A stretch of DNA of 64,000 bases from Mycobacterium simulans (lineage in GTDB: Bacteria; Actinomycetota; Actinomycetes; Mycobacteriales; Mycobacteriaceae). Under the pieces are notes generated by a model. The model saw only the letters and a list, made by a program, of their open reading frames with translations, was not told where the DNA came from and did no database searches. The position numbers and the translations under genes are program-made. The stretch covers positions 216,624 to 280,623 of the forward strand of contig NZ_OCVX01000003.1 of NCBI RefSeq assembly GCF_900232995.1, in the 5' to 3' direction. Shown here piece by piece: positions 52,864 through 62,432 of this stretch (the stretch's first letter is position 1; each line of letters opens with the position of its first letter).

Positions 52864-54438
52864 ATGGTGATAACCCGGTTTGAAATTCGCCAGTTAGTGG
52901 TGTTTGGCATCCTGACCGTGGTCGCGCTGCTGGTACTGGGCGTGTATTACCTCCAGATTCCAAGCAAGATGGGTGTCGGTCGCTACACACTCATCGCGGA
53001 GCTGCCCGCATCGGGCGGTCTGTACCCAACGGCCAACGTGACTTATCGCGGTAGCACGATCGGCACTGTCACCGAGGTGGAGCCGACCGAGGGGGGCGTC
53101 CGAGCGACGTTGAGCATTGACAACCGCTACCAGATCCCCATCGACGCAGTGGCCAACGTCCACTCGGTGTCTGCGGTCGGAGAGCAGTACCTGGACCTGG
53201 TCTCGACCGCAAACGTGGGGAAGTTCTTCTTGCCCGGGCAGACGATCACCAAGGGCACGGTGCCTAGTGAGATCGGGCCCGCGTTGGACGCCGCCAACCG
53301 CGGCCTTTCCGCGTTGCCCAAAGACAAGATCAGCTCGCTGCTCGACGAGACAGCACAGTCAGTCGGAGGTTTGGGCCCGGCCCTACAACGGCTGGTCGAC
53401 TCGACCCAGGAAACCGTCGGCGACTTTCACGCCCAGATCGATGACATCAACGACATCATCCAGCATTCCGGACCGATCCTGGATAGTCAGGTCGGATCGG
53501 CGAGCGCAATCGAGCGGTGGGCGCACAACCTAGACCTGTTGGCTGCGCAAGCCGCACAACGGGACCAGAACCTGAAAAGCATTCTCTCCCGCGCTGCTCC
53601 GACTGCCGATCAGGTGAACTCGGTCTTCACTCAGGTGGGCGATTCACTGCCACAGACGCTGGCCAACCTTGAGGTCGTATTCGAGCTGTTCAAGCGCTAT
53701 CACAAAGGCATCGAGCAGTATCTGGTGTACATGCCGCAGGGCGCCTCGATCGACCAGACAATCGCCGTGCCGTCTCCCGGCCAAGCCGCGCTAGACCTGG
53801 CCTTATCCATCAACCAGCCGCCGCCGTGTCTGACTGGCTTCATCCCGCCATCAGAGTGGCGCTCCCCGGCGGACACCAGCCTTCAGCCGGTACCGAGCGG
53901 ACACTATTGCAAGATTCCGGCGGAGACGCCCGCCAACAACGTACGCGGTTCGCGGAACATCCCATGCGTCGATGTCCCAGGCAAGCGGGCGGCCAGCCCG
54001 CGGGAATGCCGCGATCCCAAGCCGTACGTTCCGGCCGGCAACAACCCCTGGTTCGGCGACCCGAACCAGATCCTCACGTGCCCTGCGCCTGGAGCGCGTT
54101 GCGACCAGCCAGTGAAGCCCGGCCAGGTGATCCCGGCGCCGTCTGTGAATAACGGCATGAACCCGACACCGGCCGACAGGCTGCCAACCGGTGGGACGCC
54201 ACCACCTGTCAGCGACCCGCTGCAACGACCGAGTTCGGGCAGCGTTCAGTGCAGCGGACAACAGCCCAACCCCTGTGTCTACACTCCGGGCGGGCCTCCC
54301 ACCGCGGTCTACAGTCCCCAAACCGGTGAGCTCGTCGGACCTGACGGAGTGAAATATTCCGTCGAAAACTCGGCCAAAACGGGAGACGACGGATGGCAAG
54401 AGATGCTGGGGCCAGCTCCCGGCGTTGACCTGCACTAG
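52864..54438 (+). CDS. orphan MceF-type mammalian-cell-entry protein
   Basis: The 524-residue protein has one N-terminal membrane helix (VVFGILTVVALLVLGVYYL), the MCE domain (YTLIAELPASGGLYPTANVTYRG, VHSVSAVGEQYLDL; residues about 45-125) and a coiled-coil region (SSLLDETAQSVGGLGPALQRLVDS). The Cys/Pro-rich tail follows (CLTGF, YCKIP, NIPCVDVPGK, LTCPAPGARCDQPVKPG), as in M. tuberculosis Mce1F/Mce2F. Such subunits form the lipid channel of Mce importers. No yrbE or mceA-E genes lie here, so it is an orphan. The start could also be the GTG one codon downstream of the ATG at 52864. It must use the YrbE/MceG system of another operon if active. Confidence 0.85.
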   Translation: MVITRFEIRQLVVFGILTVVALLVLGVYYLQIPSKMGVGRYTLIAELPASGGLYPTANVTYRGSTIGTVTEVEPTEGGVRATLSIDNRYQIPIDAVANVHSVSAVGEQYLDLVSTANVGKFFLPGQTITKGTVPSEIGPALDAANRGLSALPKDKISSLLDETAQSVGGLGPALQRLVDSTQETVGDFHAQIDDINDIIQHSGPILDSQVGSASAIERWAHNLDLLAAQAAQRDQNLKSILSRAAPTADQVNSVFTQVGDSLPQTLANLEVVFELFKRYHKGIEQYLVYMPQGASIDQTIAVPSPGQAALDLALSINQPPPCLTGFIPPSEWRSPADTSLQPVPSGHYCKIPAETPANNVRGSRNIPCVDVPGKRAASPRECRDPKPYVPAGNNPWFGDPNQILTCPAPGARCDQPVKPGQVIPAPSVNNGMNPTPADRLPTGGTPPPVSDPLQRPSSGSVQCSGQQPNPCVYTPGGPPTAVYSPQTGELVGPDGVKYSVENSAKTGDDGWQEMLGPAPGVDLH

Positions 54439-54884
54439 CGTGCAGCACCTGCGGTCCGCGCACCTGCGAAAAACTCTTGAGCTGAGTTGATCCGGCGTCA
54501 ATCGGCAGCGCCGGTGACGAGCACCGCCGTGATGGTGCACATTGGCGCATCCGCGGATCCTCAAGAGTGATGCAAATTGTTCGGCTTGGCGGTCCAATGG
54601 GTGTAAACGGCACATAGTGCACCATCGGCTCCGGTAATTGTGGGCATTTCTCCCCTTGGTATTCGACGCTGAAACGGACACACTAAACGCATTCCAATCC
54701 GAAGTTGGTGAAGAGCGACCATTAAAGTGCATTGAGATCGACTAGCGATTGATATTGCGATCAAGGTAAATTGCAACTGTCTTTATGACGTTGATTACCG
54801 AATGTACTCCGCTAAACGGTGTTTCATACAGCACGGGCGCATGTCGATTACGGACCACACAAAATATTCCGGCGGAGGCCGCCC
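54439..54884. other. AT-richer gap before the FadD-like gene
   Basis: About 450 bases with lower GC than the neighbours, especially 54570-54840. ACTCTTGAG at 54473-54481 has its inverse CTCAAGAGT at 54560-54568. TTGATATTGC at 54749-54758 is shared with the region before mceF. A 71-codon minus-strand frame has no ribosome binding site. Composition fits a promoter region or remnants of foreign DNA. Confidence 0.4.
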
Positions 54885-56516
54885 GTGAGCAGATTTACCG
54901 AGACGATGTACGCCACAGCCCAGTCAAGTCTCAAGGGAATGGTCACCGGCGAGCCAGCTGCTCCGGTGCGCCATACCTGGGGTGAGGTGCACCAGCGCGC
55001 CCGTCGGATCGCAGGCGGTCTGTGCGCCGCCGGCGTCGCACGCGGCGATGCCGTGGCGGTGCTTGCCGGCGCCCCGGTGGAAATCGCTCCGACCGCCCAG
55101 GCAATTTGGATGCGTGGCGCCAGTGTGACCATGGTGCATCAACCCACGCCGCGAACCGACATCCGACGCTGGGTCGAGGAGACTGCGGCGGTCGTGAAGA
55201 TGATCGAGGCCACGGTGGTCGTCGTCTCCGATCCGTTCATGGCAGCGGCCGCACCACTCGGTGAGCTCGGGATCCGGGTCTTGACAGTCGCGCAGCTATT
55301 CGAAGCCAACGGGATCGACCCAGTCGACACCGGCGAAGATGATGTTGCGTTGCTGCAACTGACGTCGGGTTCCACCGGATCGCCCAAGGCGGTGCAGATC
55401 AGTCACCGCAACTTCGTGGCCAACGCCGAGTCGATGCTCATCGGTGCTCAGTTCGACATCGAGACCGACGTGATCGTAAGCTGGCTGCCACTTTTCCATG
55501 ACATGGGGATGACCGGCTACTTGACTGTCCCGATGTACGTCGGCGCTGAACTGGTCAAGGTCACCCCGATCGATTTCCTGCGGGATACGCTTTTGTGGGC
55601 CAAGCTAATTGACAAGTACAAGGGCACTTTGACGGCCGCACCCAATTTCGCCTACACGCTGCTCGCTCGACGCCTTCGCCAACAAGCCGACCCCGGCCAG
55701 TTCGACTTGTCAACGCTGCGTTGGGCGCTATCTGGCGGCGAGCAGGTCGAACCCGCCGATGTCGAGGACTTCTGCGAGGCGGCCGCGCCATTCGGGTTGC
55801 GTCACGAGGCCATAGTGCCGGCGTACGGCATGGCCGAGAGCACCGTAGCCGTCTCGTTCAGCGAGTGCGGCGCAGGACTTGTTGTCGACGAAGTCGACCC
55901 CGATCTGCTGGCGGCCTTGGATCAAGCGGTGCCTACCACCAGGGGCAAGACACGTCGGCTGGCAACGCTTGGTCCTCCGTTGCGAGGCATACAGATTCGA
56001 ATCACCGGCGAAGACGGCACCGTGTTGCCGGTTCGCGGGGTGGGTGCGATTCAGGTGCGGGGCGAACCCGTGACCCGCGGGTACACCACAATGGCCGGTT
56101 TCGTTGCAGCCCAAGACGATCAAGGCTGGTACAACACGGGCGATTTGGGCTATCTCACCGAATCCGGTCAGGTGGTGGTGTGCGGGCGGGCCAAAGACGT
56201 CATCATCATGGCCGGCCGCAACATCTATCCCACCGACATCGAACGCGCCGCTGGACGGGTGCGCGGTGTCCGGCCCGGGTGCGCGGTTGCCGTCCGAACC
56301 CGCGTCGATACTCGCGAGGCATTCATCGTTGTCGTCGAGTCAGCCGCACATGACGACACAGCAGAGGTGCGCCGGATCCGGCATGACGTCGCTCACGAGG
56401 TCGTCGGCGAAGTCGACGTCCGACCCCGTCGGGTCTTCGTGGTCAAACCCGGAACGATTCCAAAGACCCCGTCGGGCAAGCTACGCCGCTCTGACGCCCT
56501 CAACCTCTTCGACTGA
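54885..56516 (+). CDS. acyl-CoA/acyl-AMP ligase (FadD-like)
   Basis: The 543-residue adenylating enzyme has the P-loop motif [21 protein letters not shown] near residue 160, [61 protein letters not shown] near residue 420 and the C-terminal catalytic Lys region [18 protein letters not shown] and the missing CoA-site details make it similar to the FAAL group that gives acyl-AMP to polyketide synthases, but no PKS is near. I chose the GTG at 54885 with GGCGGAGG upstream. The orphan MceF gene ahead suggests lipid import and activation. Confidence 0.85.
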   Translation: MSRFTETMYATAQSSLKGMVTGEPAAPVRHTWGEVHQRARRIAGGLCAAGVARGDAVAVLAGAPVEIAPTAQAIWMRGASVTMVHQPTPRTDIRRWVEETAAVVKMIEATVVVVSDPFMAAAAPLGELGIRVLTVAQLFEANGIDPVDTGEDDVALLQLTSGSTGSPKAVQISHRNFVANAESMLIGAQFDIETDVIVSWLPLFHDMGMTGYLTVPMYVGAELVKVTPIDFLRDTLLWAKLIDKYKGTLTAAPNFAYTLLARRLRQQADPGQFDLSTLRWALSGGEQVEPADVEDFCEAAAPFGLRHEAIVPAYGMAESTVAVSFSECGAGLVVDEVDPDLLAALDQAVPTTRGKTRRLATLGPPLRGIQIRITGEDGTVLPVRGVGAIQVRGEPVTRGYTTMAGFVAAQDDQGWYNTGDLGYLTESGQVVVCGRAKDVIIMAGRNIYPTDIERAAGRVRGVRPGCAVAVRTRVDTREAFIVVVESAAHDDTAEVRRIRHDVAHEVVGEVDVRPRRVFVVKPGTIPKTPSGKLRRSDALNLFD

Positions 56517-57028
56517 TCTGCTGCGGCGAGAGGTACGACCTTGTTCTCGTCGTGCTACTTGTTCGCGCGCGACAGCGCCCTCTGCTCCTGGTCAGGGAAA
56601 CAAAAGGTGTGAAAGCCATGCCATAACAAACCTCTAGACCGAAACGAGCGGCCTCGACCAGAGCCAGGCGGGGTGGCCCAGTTCCACCGCCGACAATGCC
56701 TCGCATGCAACCAAGAATCGCCGACAATCGTTGGCGTACAACGTAGTTCGCTCGCCTTCGGGCAATCGGCTCATTCGCGACGAAATTATCGACATCCTCG
56801 CCCGCCGCTAAGGCAGCTGTGCTGCACGGGTTTTACCGATGCCGCTCGCGTACAGCGACGATCTGTGTTCCTAACTTCCGCTCCTTCGCACCAATACAGC
56901 GCTAGGGATCATCATTCGGATGACCGTGCAGCTGCCGCTGTAACAGCGAGGATCTCTAGCCTGGACGAAACTGGACTTCGGCGAACCCGCCGACATTACG
57001 TTCCTACAGTCTGAGCGAGGTGCCCGTG
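56517..57028. other. gap between ligase and amidohydrolase genes
   Basis: About 510 bases without an intact gene. The frame 56692-56811 ends RSPSGNRLIRDEIIDILARR and a TAA, which weakly resembles the C-terminus of an acyl ligase ([10 protein letters not shown]) and could be the relic of a second ligase. No ribosome binding site or start is seen. The stretch just before 57028 contains GCGAGG, used for the next gene. Confidence 0.3.
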
Positions 57029-58315
57029 ATGGAAACACACCAGCTGGTTATCTCGAACGTGAAGGTGTTCGACAGCGTCAACGCCCGGATCACCGGACCG
57101 ATGGACGTCACCGTCCGGGACAACCGGATCGCATCGCTCACCCCGACGGGATCACCCAGCTCGGCGGGCCTAACGATCGACGGGACCGGCAAGACATTGA
57201 TACCCGGGTTGATCGACGCGCACTGGCACGCCATGTTCACCACCATCGCCGCCCCGGTAGCCCAGACCAGCGACATCGGCTATGTATATGCCCGCGCGAT
57301 GGTCAGCGCCCGGGAGACGTTGTTGCGGGGCTTCACGACGGTCCGCGACCTCGGCGGACCAGTGTTTGGCATGAAGCAAGCCATCGACGAGGGCGTGATC
57401 CCGGGGCCGCGGATCTACCCGGCAGGTGGCTTCATTTCCCAGACCGGCGGACACGGCGACTTCAGGCTGCCCCACGAGGTGCCGCGCGGCATATGCGGCC
57501 ACCTGAGCTACACCGAGATCATCGGCACCGCCGTGATCGCCGACGGCGAAGCCGAGGTGCTGCGCGGCGCGCGCGAGATGCTGCGCCGGGGCGCCTCGCA
57601 GCTCAAGCTGATGGCCGGCGGCGGTGTGACCTCCAACTACGACCCGCTCGACGTTTCCCAATTCACGCAGGCCGAAATGCGCGCGGCGGTGGAGGCCGCC
57701 GAGAACTGGGGCACCTACGTCACGGTGCACGCCTATACGCCGCGCGCGATCCGAACCGCCGTCGCCGCCGGCGTCCGTTGCATCGAGCATGGCCAACTCA
57801 TCGACGAAGACACCGCGGCGTTGCTCGCCGAAAGGGACATCTGGTGGTGTCTGCAACCGTTTCTCGGCGACGAGGACACGATTCCGCTGCCTCCCGAAAA
57901 CCAAGCAAAGCTACGGGAGATGACGGTCGGCACCGACACCGCGTATCGGCTCGCCATTAAGCATCGGGTCAAGATCGCGTTCGGCACGGATATCTTGTTC
58001 GCCCCCGAGCTCGCCAGCCGCCAAGGCGCCATGCTCGCCAAGCTCACCCGCTGGTTCACACCCGCCGAGGTGCTGCAGCAGGCGACGATCCGCAATGCCG
58101 AGCTGCTGGCCATGTCCGGCCCCCGCAACCCGTACCCGGGACGCTTGGGTGTGGTGGCCGAAGGGGCCCTGGCCGACCTAGTTCTCATCGACGGCGACCC
58201 GGTTGCCGACATATCGCTGATAGCACGTCCCGACGAAGCGTTCACCGCCATCATCAAGGACGGCCGCCTGGTCAAGAACAGTGCCCAGAGTCCACCTACC
58301 TCGGAAGCACGCTGA
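57029..58315 (+). CDS. prolidase/imidazolonepropionase-type amidohydrolase
   Basis: The 428-residue metal hydrolase has the HxH motif in GLIDAHWHAMF near residue 64, the carbamylated Lys in LKLMAGGGVTSNYDP near residue 194, metal histidines in VTVHAYTPRA and CIEHGQLIDED, and the Asp in KIAFGTDILFAPEL near residue 316. The group hydrolyses dipeptides (often Xaa-Pro or Xaa-Arg) and cyclic amides. The ATG at 57029 is 8 bases after GAGG; a GTG at 57020 is possible. A dipeptide or amide link to the ATP-grasp relic 3 kb downstream would be consistent but is inference. Confidence 0.85.
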   Translation: METHQLVISNVKVFDSVNARITGPMDVTVRDNRIASLTPTGSPSSAGLTIDGTGKTLIPGLIDAHWHAMFTTIAAPVAQTSDIGYVYARAMVSARETLLRGFTTVRDLGGPVFGMKQAIDEGVIPGPRIYPAGGFISQTGGHGDFRLPHEVPRGICGHLSYTEIIGTAVIADGEAEVLRGAREMLRRGASQLKLMAGGGVTSNYDPLDVSQFTQAEMRAAVEAAENWGTYVTVHAYTPRAIRTAVAAGVRCIEHGQLIDEDTAALLAERDIWWCLQPFLGDEDTIPLPPENQAKLREMTVGTDTAYRLAIKHRVKIAFGTDILFAPELASRQGAMLAKLTRWFTPAEVLQQATIRNAELLAMSGPRNPYPGRLGVVAEGALADLVLIDGDPVADISLIARPDEAFTAIIKDGRLVKNSAQSPPTSEAR

Positions 58316-58419
58316 ACTGATGCGTTGCGAGCATGCGTAATTTCGTTGTGGCATAACACCTTTGGTACGCCTATCAGTTCGCTTCGCGCGCATTCGTCTA
58401 CAACCGCGCCGGGTGCCGC

Positions 58420-59040
58420 AATTGGGATCTGCAGTCGCAGTCGGCATGCTGGGCGTTGGTGGCGTGGTGCGTGGCCGCCATCGTCGGCGTGCTCGCTACG
58501 CGGCGTGGATACCAAGATGACGTGGGCACGTCGGGATCCGGCCGGGTTTGATCACTTCGGTCCCACCAGTTGCGCTGTCGCATGTGTCGTCGCGACGCGC
58601 GGCGGGCGGTGCTGGCCTTCACGCTCGTCGGGTTCGTGGTGGCCGGGATTCAAGACCACATACTGACGAGCGGATGGGCGGACGCCGCATTTCTCTTCGC
58701 GCTGTACGCGTTTCTGCGCGGCACGGCCCTGGCGGTGCTCCGCATCGAGGAACAGCATGTCCGCTCGGTGGCGCGTCTGAGCGCCGCGCGAAGAGCTGCT
58801 TGCCAGACGACGACGGCCTCGGAAGATTTGCAGCCGGATTTCGGAATCTATTCACAATGGACCGCTGCAAGCCGTGCTGGTCGCACGTCAGGAGCTCATC
58901 GAGTTGCACCGCGGCGTTGCCGTGTCCCCCAATCGCCTGAGCCACGACGGTCCTGATTTAGAGCCAATTTCAGGAGGATTGCGCAGTTCAACACCTCTAC
59001 CGTCAGGATGTGACCACGAAGTTGACTATCGCGTTGAATC
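58420..59040 (+). pseudogene. decayed sensor histidine kinase
   Basis: Frame 1 gives two membrane-helix pieces, CWALVAWCVAAIVGVLATRR (58447 on) with a TGA at about 58549 and LAFTLVGFVVAGIQDHI with FLFALYAFLRGTALAVL (58610-58740). A +1 frameshift near 58788 joins SAAR to EELLARRRR, then ISESIHNGPLQAVLVARQELIEL (58819-58890). This last stretch is the H-box of NarX-type kinases (ISESIHDGPLQ). An isolated DHEVDYRV follows, then nothing of the ATPase domain, so the gene is truncated and frameshifted. The match is to remembered consensus, not a search. Confidence 0.5.
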
Positions 59041-59286
59041 GGCGAGTGGCAGCCGAGGGCACCGTCGGCAAGGTCGGTGTGGTGAGCGTGGAGTCCGCCC
59101 AAATGGCGTGTGTCGGCAATTGTCGGTCGTTCGCGGACGGCACGGCGCGCCGCCGACGGACTCCCATTCTGGAGTGGACTTTTCCGACGTTCGCCAACGG
59201 CGCTGAGTCGCGCAGCTGACCGGGAGAAGCCGGGACGTGACCGATGGATTGATCGCATCGCAAGTGTTGGTGGCTCGCAAGGGTGG
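59041..59286. other. residual gap before the transporter gene
   Basis: No gene is supported. A 69-codon plus-strand frame (59010-59216) begins MTTKLTIALNRRVAAEG but has no ribosome binding site and no recognised family; it may be further relic of the histidine kinase. The final 20 bases hold AAGGGTGG, a weak ribosome binding site for the next gene. Confidence 0.3.
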
Positions 59287-60573
59287 GTGGACCAGCCCAG
59301 CCCGCCCGCGCCAATGCTGCGCGTAGCGCTGGCAAACTTTGTCGGAACCGCGATCGAGTATTACGACTTCTTCATTTACGGCACCGCCGCGGCGCTGGTA
59401 TTCCCCCGGGTGTTCTTCCCGAGTCTGGGAGCGAACATCGCGACAGTCGCCGCGTTCGCGATGTTCGCCACGGCCTTCGTCTCACGCCCGCTGGGGGCTG
59501 CTTTCTTCGGACACTTCGGCGACCGGATCGGACGCAAGAAGACCCTTGTGGTCACCCTGCTCGTCATGGGCTTGTCGACGGTCGCTGTCGGGCTGGTTCC
59601 CTCGGCCGCGTCGATCGGAATCGCCGCGCCCCTCATCCTGGTTATTATGCGGCTGCTGCAGGGATTTGCCGTCGGCGGTGAATGGGCCGGCTCAGCACTG
59701 CTAAGCGCGGAATACGCGCCCGACGGCCAGCGTGGCAGATACGGGATGTTCACTCAACTCGGTGTCGGCGCTGGAACCGTACTGGCCAGCGCCGTCTTTT
59801 TGTCGGTCAACTCCACCATCGGTGAGAAGAGTCCGACGTTCATGGCCTGGGGCTGGCGACTGCCATTCCTGTTCAGCGCAGCGCTGGTGGTGGTGGCGCT
59901 CTACCTGCGGTTCAACATCGTCGAAACACCGGTGTTCGTTGCCGAGAAGAATCGCAAAGTCGCGCCCCAAGTGCCCCTAGGGGAGTTGTTGGGTAACCAG
60001 CTGCGCCTGGTCTTCCTCGCAACCGGAGTCATGTTCGCCCCTTTCACGTTCGGCTTCATGGCAGGCACCTGTCTGATGGGCTATGCCAACACGCAGCTCG
60101 GTTATTCACGCGACCTGATCCTCGGGGTCGGCATCCTCGGTGGGCTGATGTTGATGACGGTCACCGTTGCATCGGCCAGCCTGTGCGACACACTGGGCCG
60201 GCGGCGCATCATCCTGTGCGGATTCGCCCTGGCCTTACCATGGTCGTTTGCCGTCATGCCCCTGCTCAACACCGGCGCGCCCGCCCTGTTCGCGGTCGGG
60301 ATCGTCGGAACCTATGTGATCCTCGGCGTGTCCTACGGGCCCGTGGGCACGTTCATCCCGGAAATCTTCCCCACCCGCTACCGCTACACCGGCGCGGGAC
60401 TTGCCTACAATCTCGGTGGCGTTGTCGGTGGCGCCGTCCCACCGCTCATCTCCGGCACGCTGCTCGCGACATTCGGCAGCTGGGCTATTGGGACCATGAT
60501 GGCAGTGCTCGCACTCGCCAGCCTGACGTCCGTTTACCTCCTACCTGAAACCAAAAACTGGGCACTGTCCTAA
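59287..60573 (+). CDS. MHS-family (MFS) metabolite:proton symporter
   Basis: The 428-residue protein has about 12 membrane helices and the MHS signatures ANFVGTAIEYYDFFIYGTAAALVFP at the start, HFGDRIGRKKTLVVTL after helix 2, GGEWAGSALLSAEY in the middle and FPTRYRYTGAGLAYNLGGVVGG near the C-terminus. Members take up alpha-ketoglutarate, shikimate, proline/betaine or similar solutes. The start is uncertain: GTG at 59287 or ATG at 59314. It lies between two decayed genes, and itself shows no frameshift. Confidence 0.85.
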   Translation: MDQPSPPAPMLRVALANFVGTAIEYYDFFIYGTAAALVFPRVFFPSLGANIATVAAFAMFATAFVSRPLGAAFFGHFGDRIGRKKTLVVTLLVMGLSTVAVGLVPSAASIGIAAPLILVIMRLLQGFAVGGEWAGSALLSAEYAPDGQRGRYGMFTQLGVGAGTVLASAVFLSVNSTIGEKSPTFMAWGWRLPFLFSAALVVVALYLRFNIVETPVFVAEKNRKVAPQVPLGELLGNQLRLVFLATGVMFAPFTFGFMAGTCLMGYANTQLGYSRDLILGVGILGGLMLMTVTVASASLCDTLGRRRIILCGFALALPWSFAVMPLLNTGAPALFAVGIVGTYVILGVSYGPVGTFIPEIFPTRYRYTGAGLAYNLGGVVGGAVPPLISGTLLATFGSWAIGTMMAVLALASLTSVYLLPETKNWALS

Positions 60574-60756
60574 CCGGTCGCCCGTAAGGTGGCCGCCGAT
60601 CCGTGCGCGGCGCGAACCGGCGGAGGGGGACGGCCTGTTCGCGCGGCACTTCCCACTCCTGGGTCAGCGGCATCCGATCCTCGCCGCCGGTGACCACACA
60701 CCGACCACGAAGATTGTCAGCGCGCTGATGTACGGCGGCACGTCTCGCAACACAGC
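60574..60756. other. gap after the transporter, no gene seen
   Basis: About 180 bases hold no supported gene. The upstream part of the ATP-grasp relic could extend into it, but I cannot recognise its sequence. Confidence 0.3.
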
Positions 60757-61085
60757 TTGAATGTCGGATTCCTTGTCGACACTGTGAGCCCGGATAGTCT
60801 GCACCACGTCTGCGACATCTCGAAGACACACCACATCAACGCCAACGGGGTAGCCGGCTTGGTGGTCGCCCGTCAGGTCGCCGTCCACCAGCGAGGTCCC
60901 CCCGACCAACTCGCGGCATGCTCGATGCCGTCGAAATCTGCTTCGGCGCAGGCCATATCGAGATCAAAATGAAGCCCGACAAGCCCTGCCTGATCGAAGT
61001 TGGAGCGTGCGTGGATGCCTACACCAATCCAGGCGGGGTGCCGCGCTGCTCGCGCAGACAGGACGCCATCGGGCAAGCCGCGCGC
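60757..61085 (+). pseudogene. decayed ATP-grasp ligase fragment
   Basis: The first half, in one frame, reads [19 protein letters not shown] and THHINANGV, matching the ATP-grasp segment (E)YVVDTVSRDGxHHVCDIW. After a frameshift near 60910 the other frame reads [28 protein letters not shown] and [10 protein letters not shown], matching the C-terminal ATP-grasp core with its GPAHxEI and EVGAR ligands. Both parts belong to an L-amino-acid-ligase-like or carboxylase-like ATP-grasp enzyme, but the N-terminal half is missing. The identification is by eye. Confidence 0.55.
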
Positions 61086-61145
61086 CGCGCAACGCTCGCG
61101 GTCCGGAACGCATCGTTTCGCCCCGGGGCGGCGCATCATGGAAGT

Positions 61146-62303
61146 ATGCGGATCGGAGTCGGGGTTTCCACCGCGCCGGACGCACGGCAGGCCGCGGTGG
61201 AGGCTGCAGCGCACGCGCGCGACGAGCTCGCGGGCGAGGCGCCGTCGCTGGCCGTGCTGCTCGGATCGCGATCACACACCGACCAGGCTGTAGACGTCCT
61301 CGACGCTGTGCAGGAGACGGTCGAGCCGCCCGCGCTGATCGGTTGCGTCGCCCAGGGAATCGTCGCCGGCCGCCATGAAATGGAGAACGAGCCCGCGGTG
61401 GCGGTGTGGCTGGCGTCCGGCCTGGCCGCCGAGACGTTCCAGCTGGACTTCGTCCGCACCGACTCGGGCGCCCTGCTCACCGGTTACCGGTTCGACCGCA
61501 CCGCGCACGATCTGCACCTGCTGCTGCCCGACCCGTACACCTTCCCGTCGAACCTGCTCATCGAGCACCTCAACACCGACCTACCGGGCACGACCGTCGT
61601 CGGCGGCGTGGTCAGCGGTGGGATGGGGCCGGGATACACCCGGCTGTTCCGCGACCACGACGTGCTCGCCTCCGGGGTCGTGGGTGTGCGCCTGCCCGGC
61701 GCGCACGGTATTCCGATCGTGTCGCAGGGCTGTCGGCCGATCGGCCACCCTTACATCGTCACCGCCGCGGACGGCGCACTGATCACCGAGCTCGGCGGCC
61801 GGTCGCCGTTACAGCGCCTCCGTGAGATCGTCGTGGGACTGCCGCCCGACGAGCAGGAACTGGTCACCCGCGGCCTGCAGATCGGGATCGTCGTCGACGA
61901 GCGTCTGGCGGCTCCGGGTCAGGGAGACTTCATGATCCGCGGGCTGCTCGGCGCCGATCCTTCGACCGGGGCGATCGAGATCGGCGAGGTTGTCGAGGTG
62001 GGCACGACCGCGCAGTTCCAGGTCCGTGACGCGGTTGGTGCCGACAAGGATCTGCGCCTGGCCGTGGAACGTGCGGAAGCGGAGCTGCCCGGGCGTCCGG
62101 TTGGCGCGCTGTTGTTCACCTGCAATGGGCGCGGGCGGCGGATGTTCGGGGTCGCCGACCACGACGCGTCGACGATCGAAGACCTGCTTGGCGGGATTCC
62201 ACTTGCCGGTTTCTTCGCGGCCGGGGAGATCGGTCCGATCGCTGGCCGCAACGCGTTGCACGGATTTACCGCGTCGATGGCGCTGTTCGTCGAAGACACG
62301 TAA
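61146..62303 (+). CDS. FIST-domain protein (Rv0628c-like)
   Basis: The 385-residue protein has the FIST_N domain ([45 protein letters not shown]; residues 1-210) and the FIST_C domain ([65 protein letters not shown]). FIST is an input domain suspected to bind small ligands such as amino acids; free-standing proteins have unknown output. The ATG at 61146 follows CATGGAAGT. A shorter, 84-bp copy of its internal segment lies beyond the next gene at 63735-63818. Confidence 0.87.
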   Translation: MRIGVGVSTAPDARQAAVEAAAHARDELAGEAPSLAVLLGSRSHTDQAVDVLDAVQETVEPPALIGCVAQGIVAGRHEMENEPAVAVWLASGLAAETFQLDFVRTDSGALLTGYRFDRTAHDLHLLLPDPYTFPSNLLIEHLNTDLPGTTVVGGVVSGGMGPGYTRLFRDHDVLASGVVGVRLPGAHGIPIVSQGCRPIGHPYIVTAADGALITELGGRSPLQRLREIVVGLPPDEQELVTRGLQIGIVVDERLAAPGQGDFMIRGLLGADPSTGAIEIGEVVEVGTTAQFQVRDAVGADKDLRLAVERAEAELPGRPVGALLFTCNGRGRRMFGVADHDASTIEDLLGGIPLAGFFAAGEIGPIAGRNALHGFTASMALFVEDT

Positions 62304-62432
62304 ATAAGCAATCGGGACGGTTCCCAGCCCCACGCCGGGCGTCCAGATCCTTGGTCCTCGACCTCGGACGGATCCGCAACAGCTAAGCGGACAAATCCGT
62401 AGTGCTATATAGGACGAATCAGCAGCACATAT

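Noticed and set aside
54573..54776. 71-codon minus-strand frame before the ligase gene
   Set aside because: It has no ribosome binding site, no recognisable domain and lies in AT-rich promoter-like sequence.
60574..60756. Separate small gene after the transporter
   Set aside because: Frames here are short, lack ribosome binding sites and give no family; treated as intergenic.
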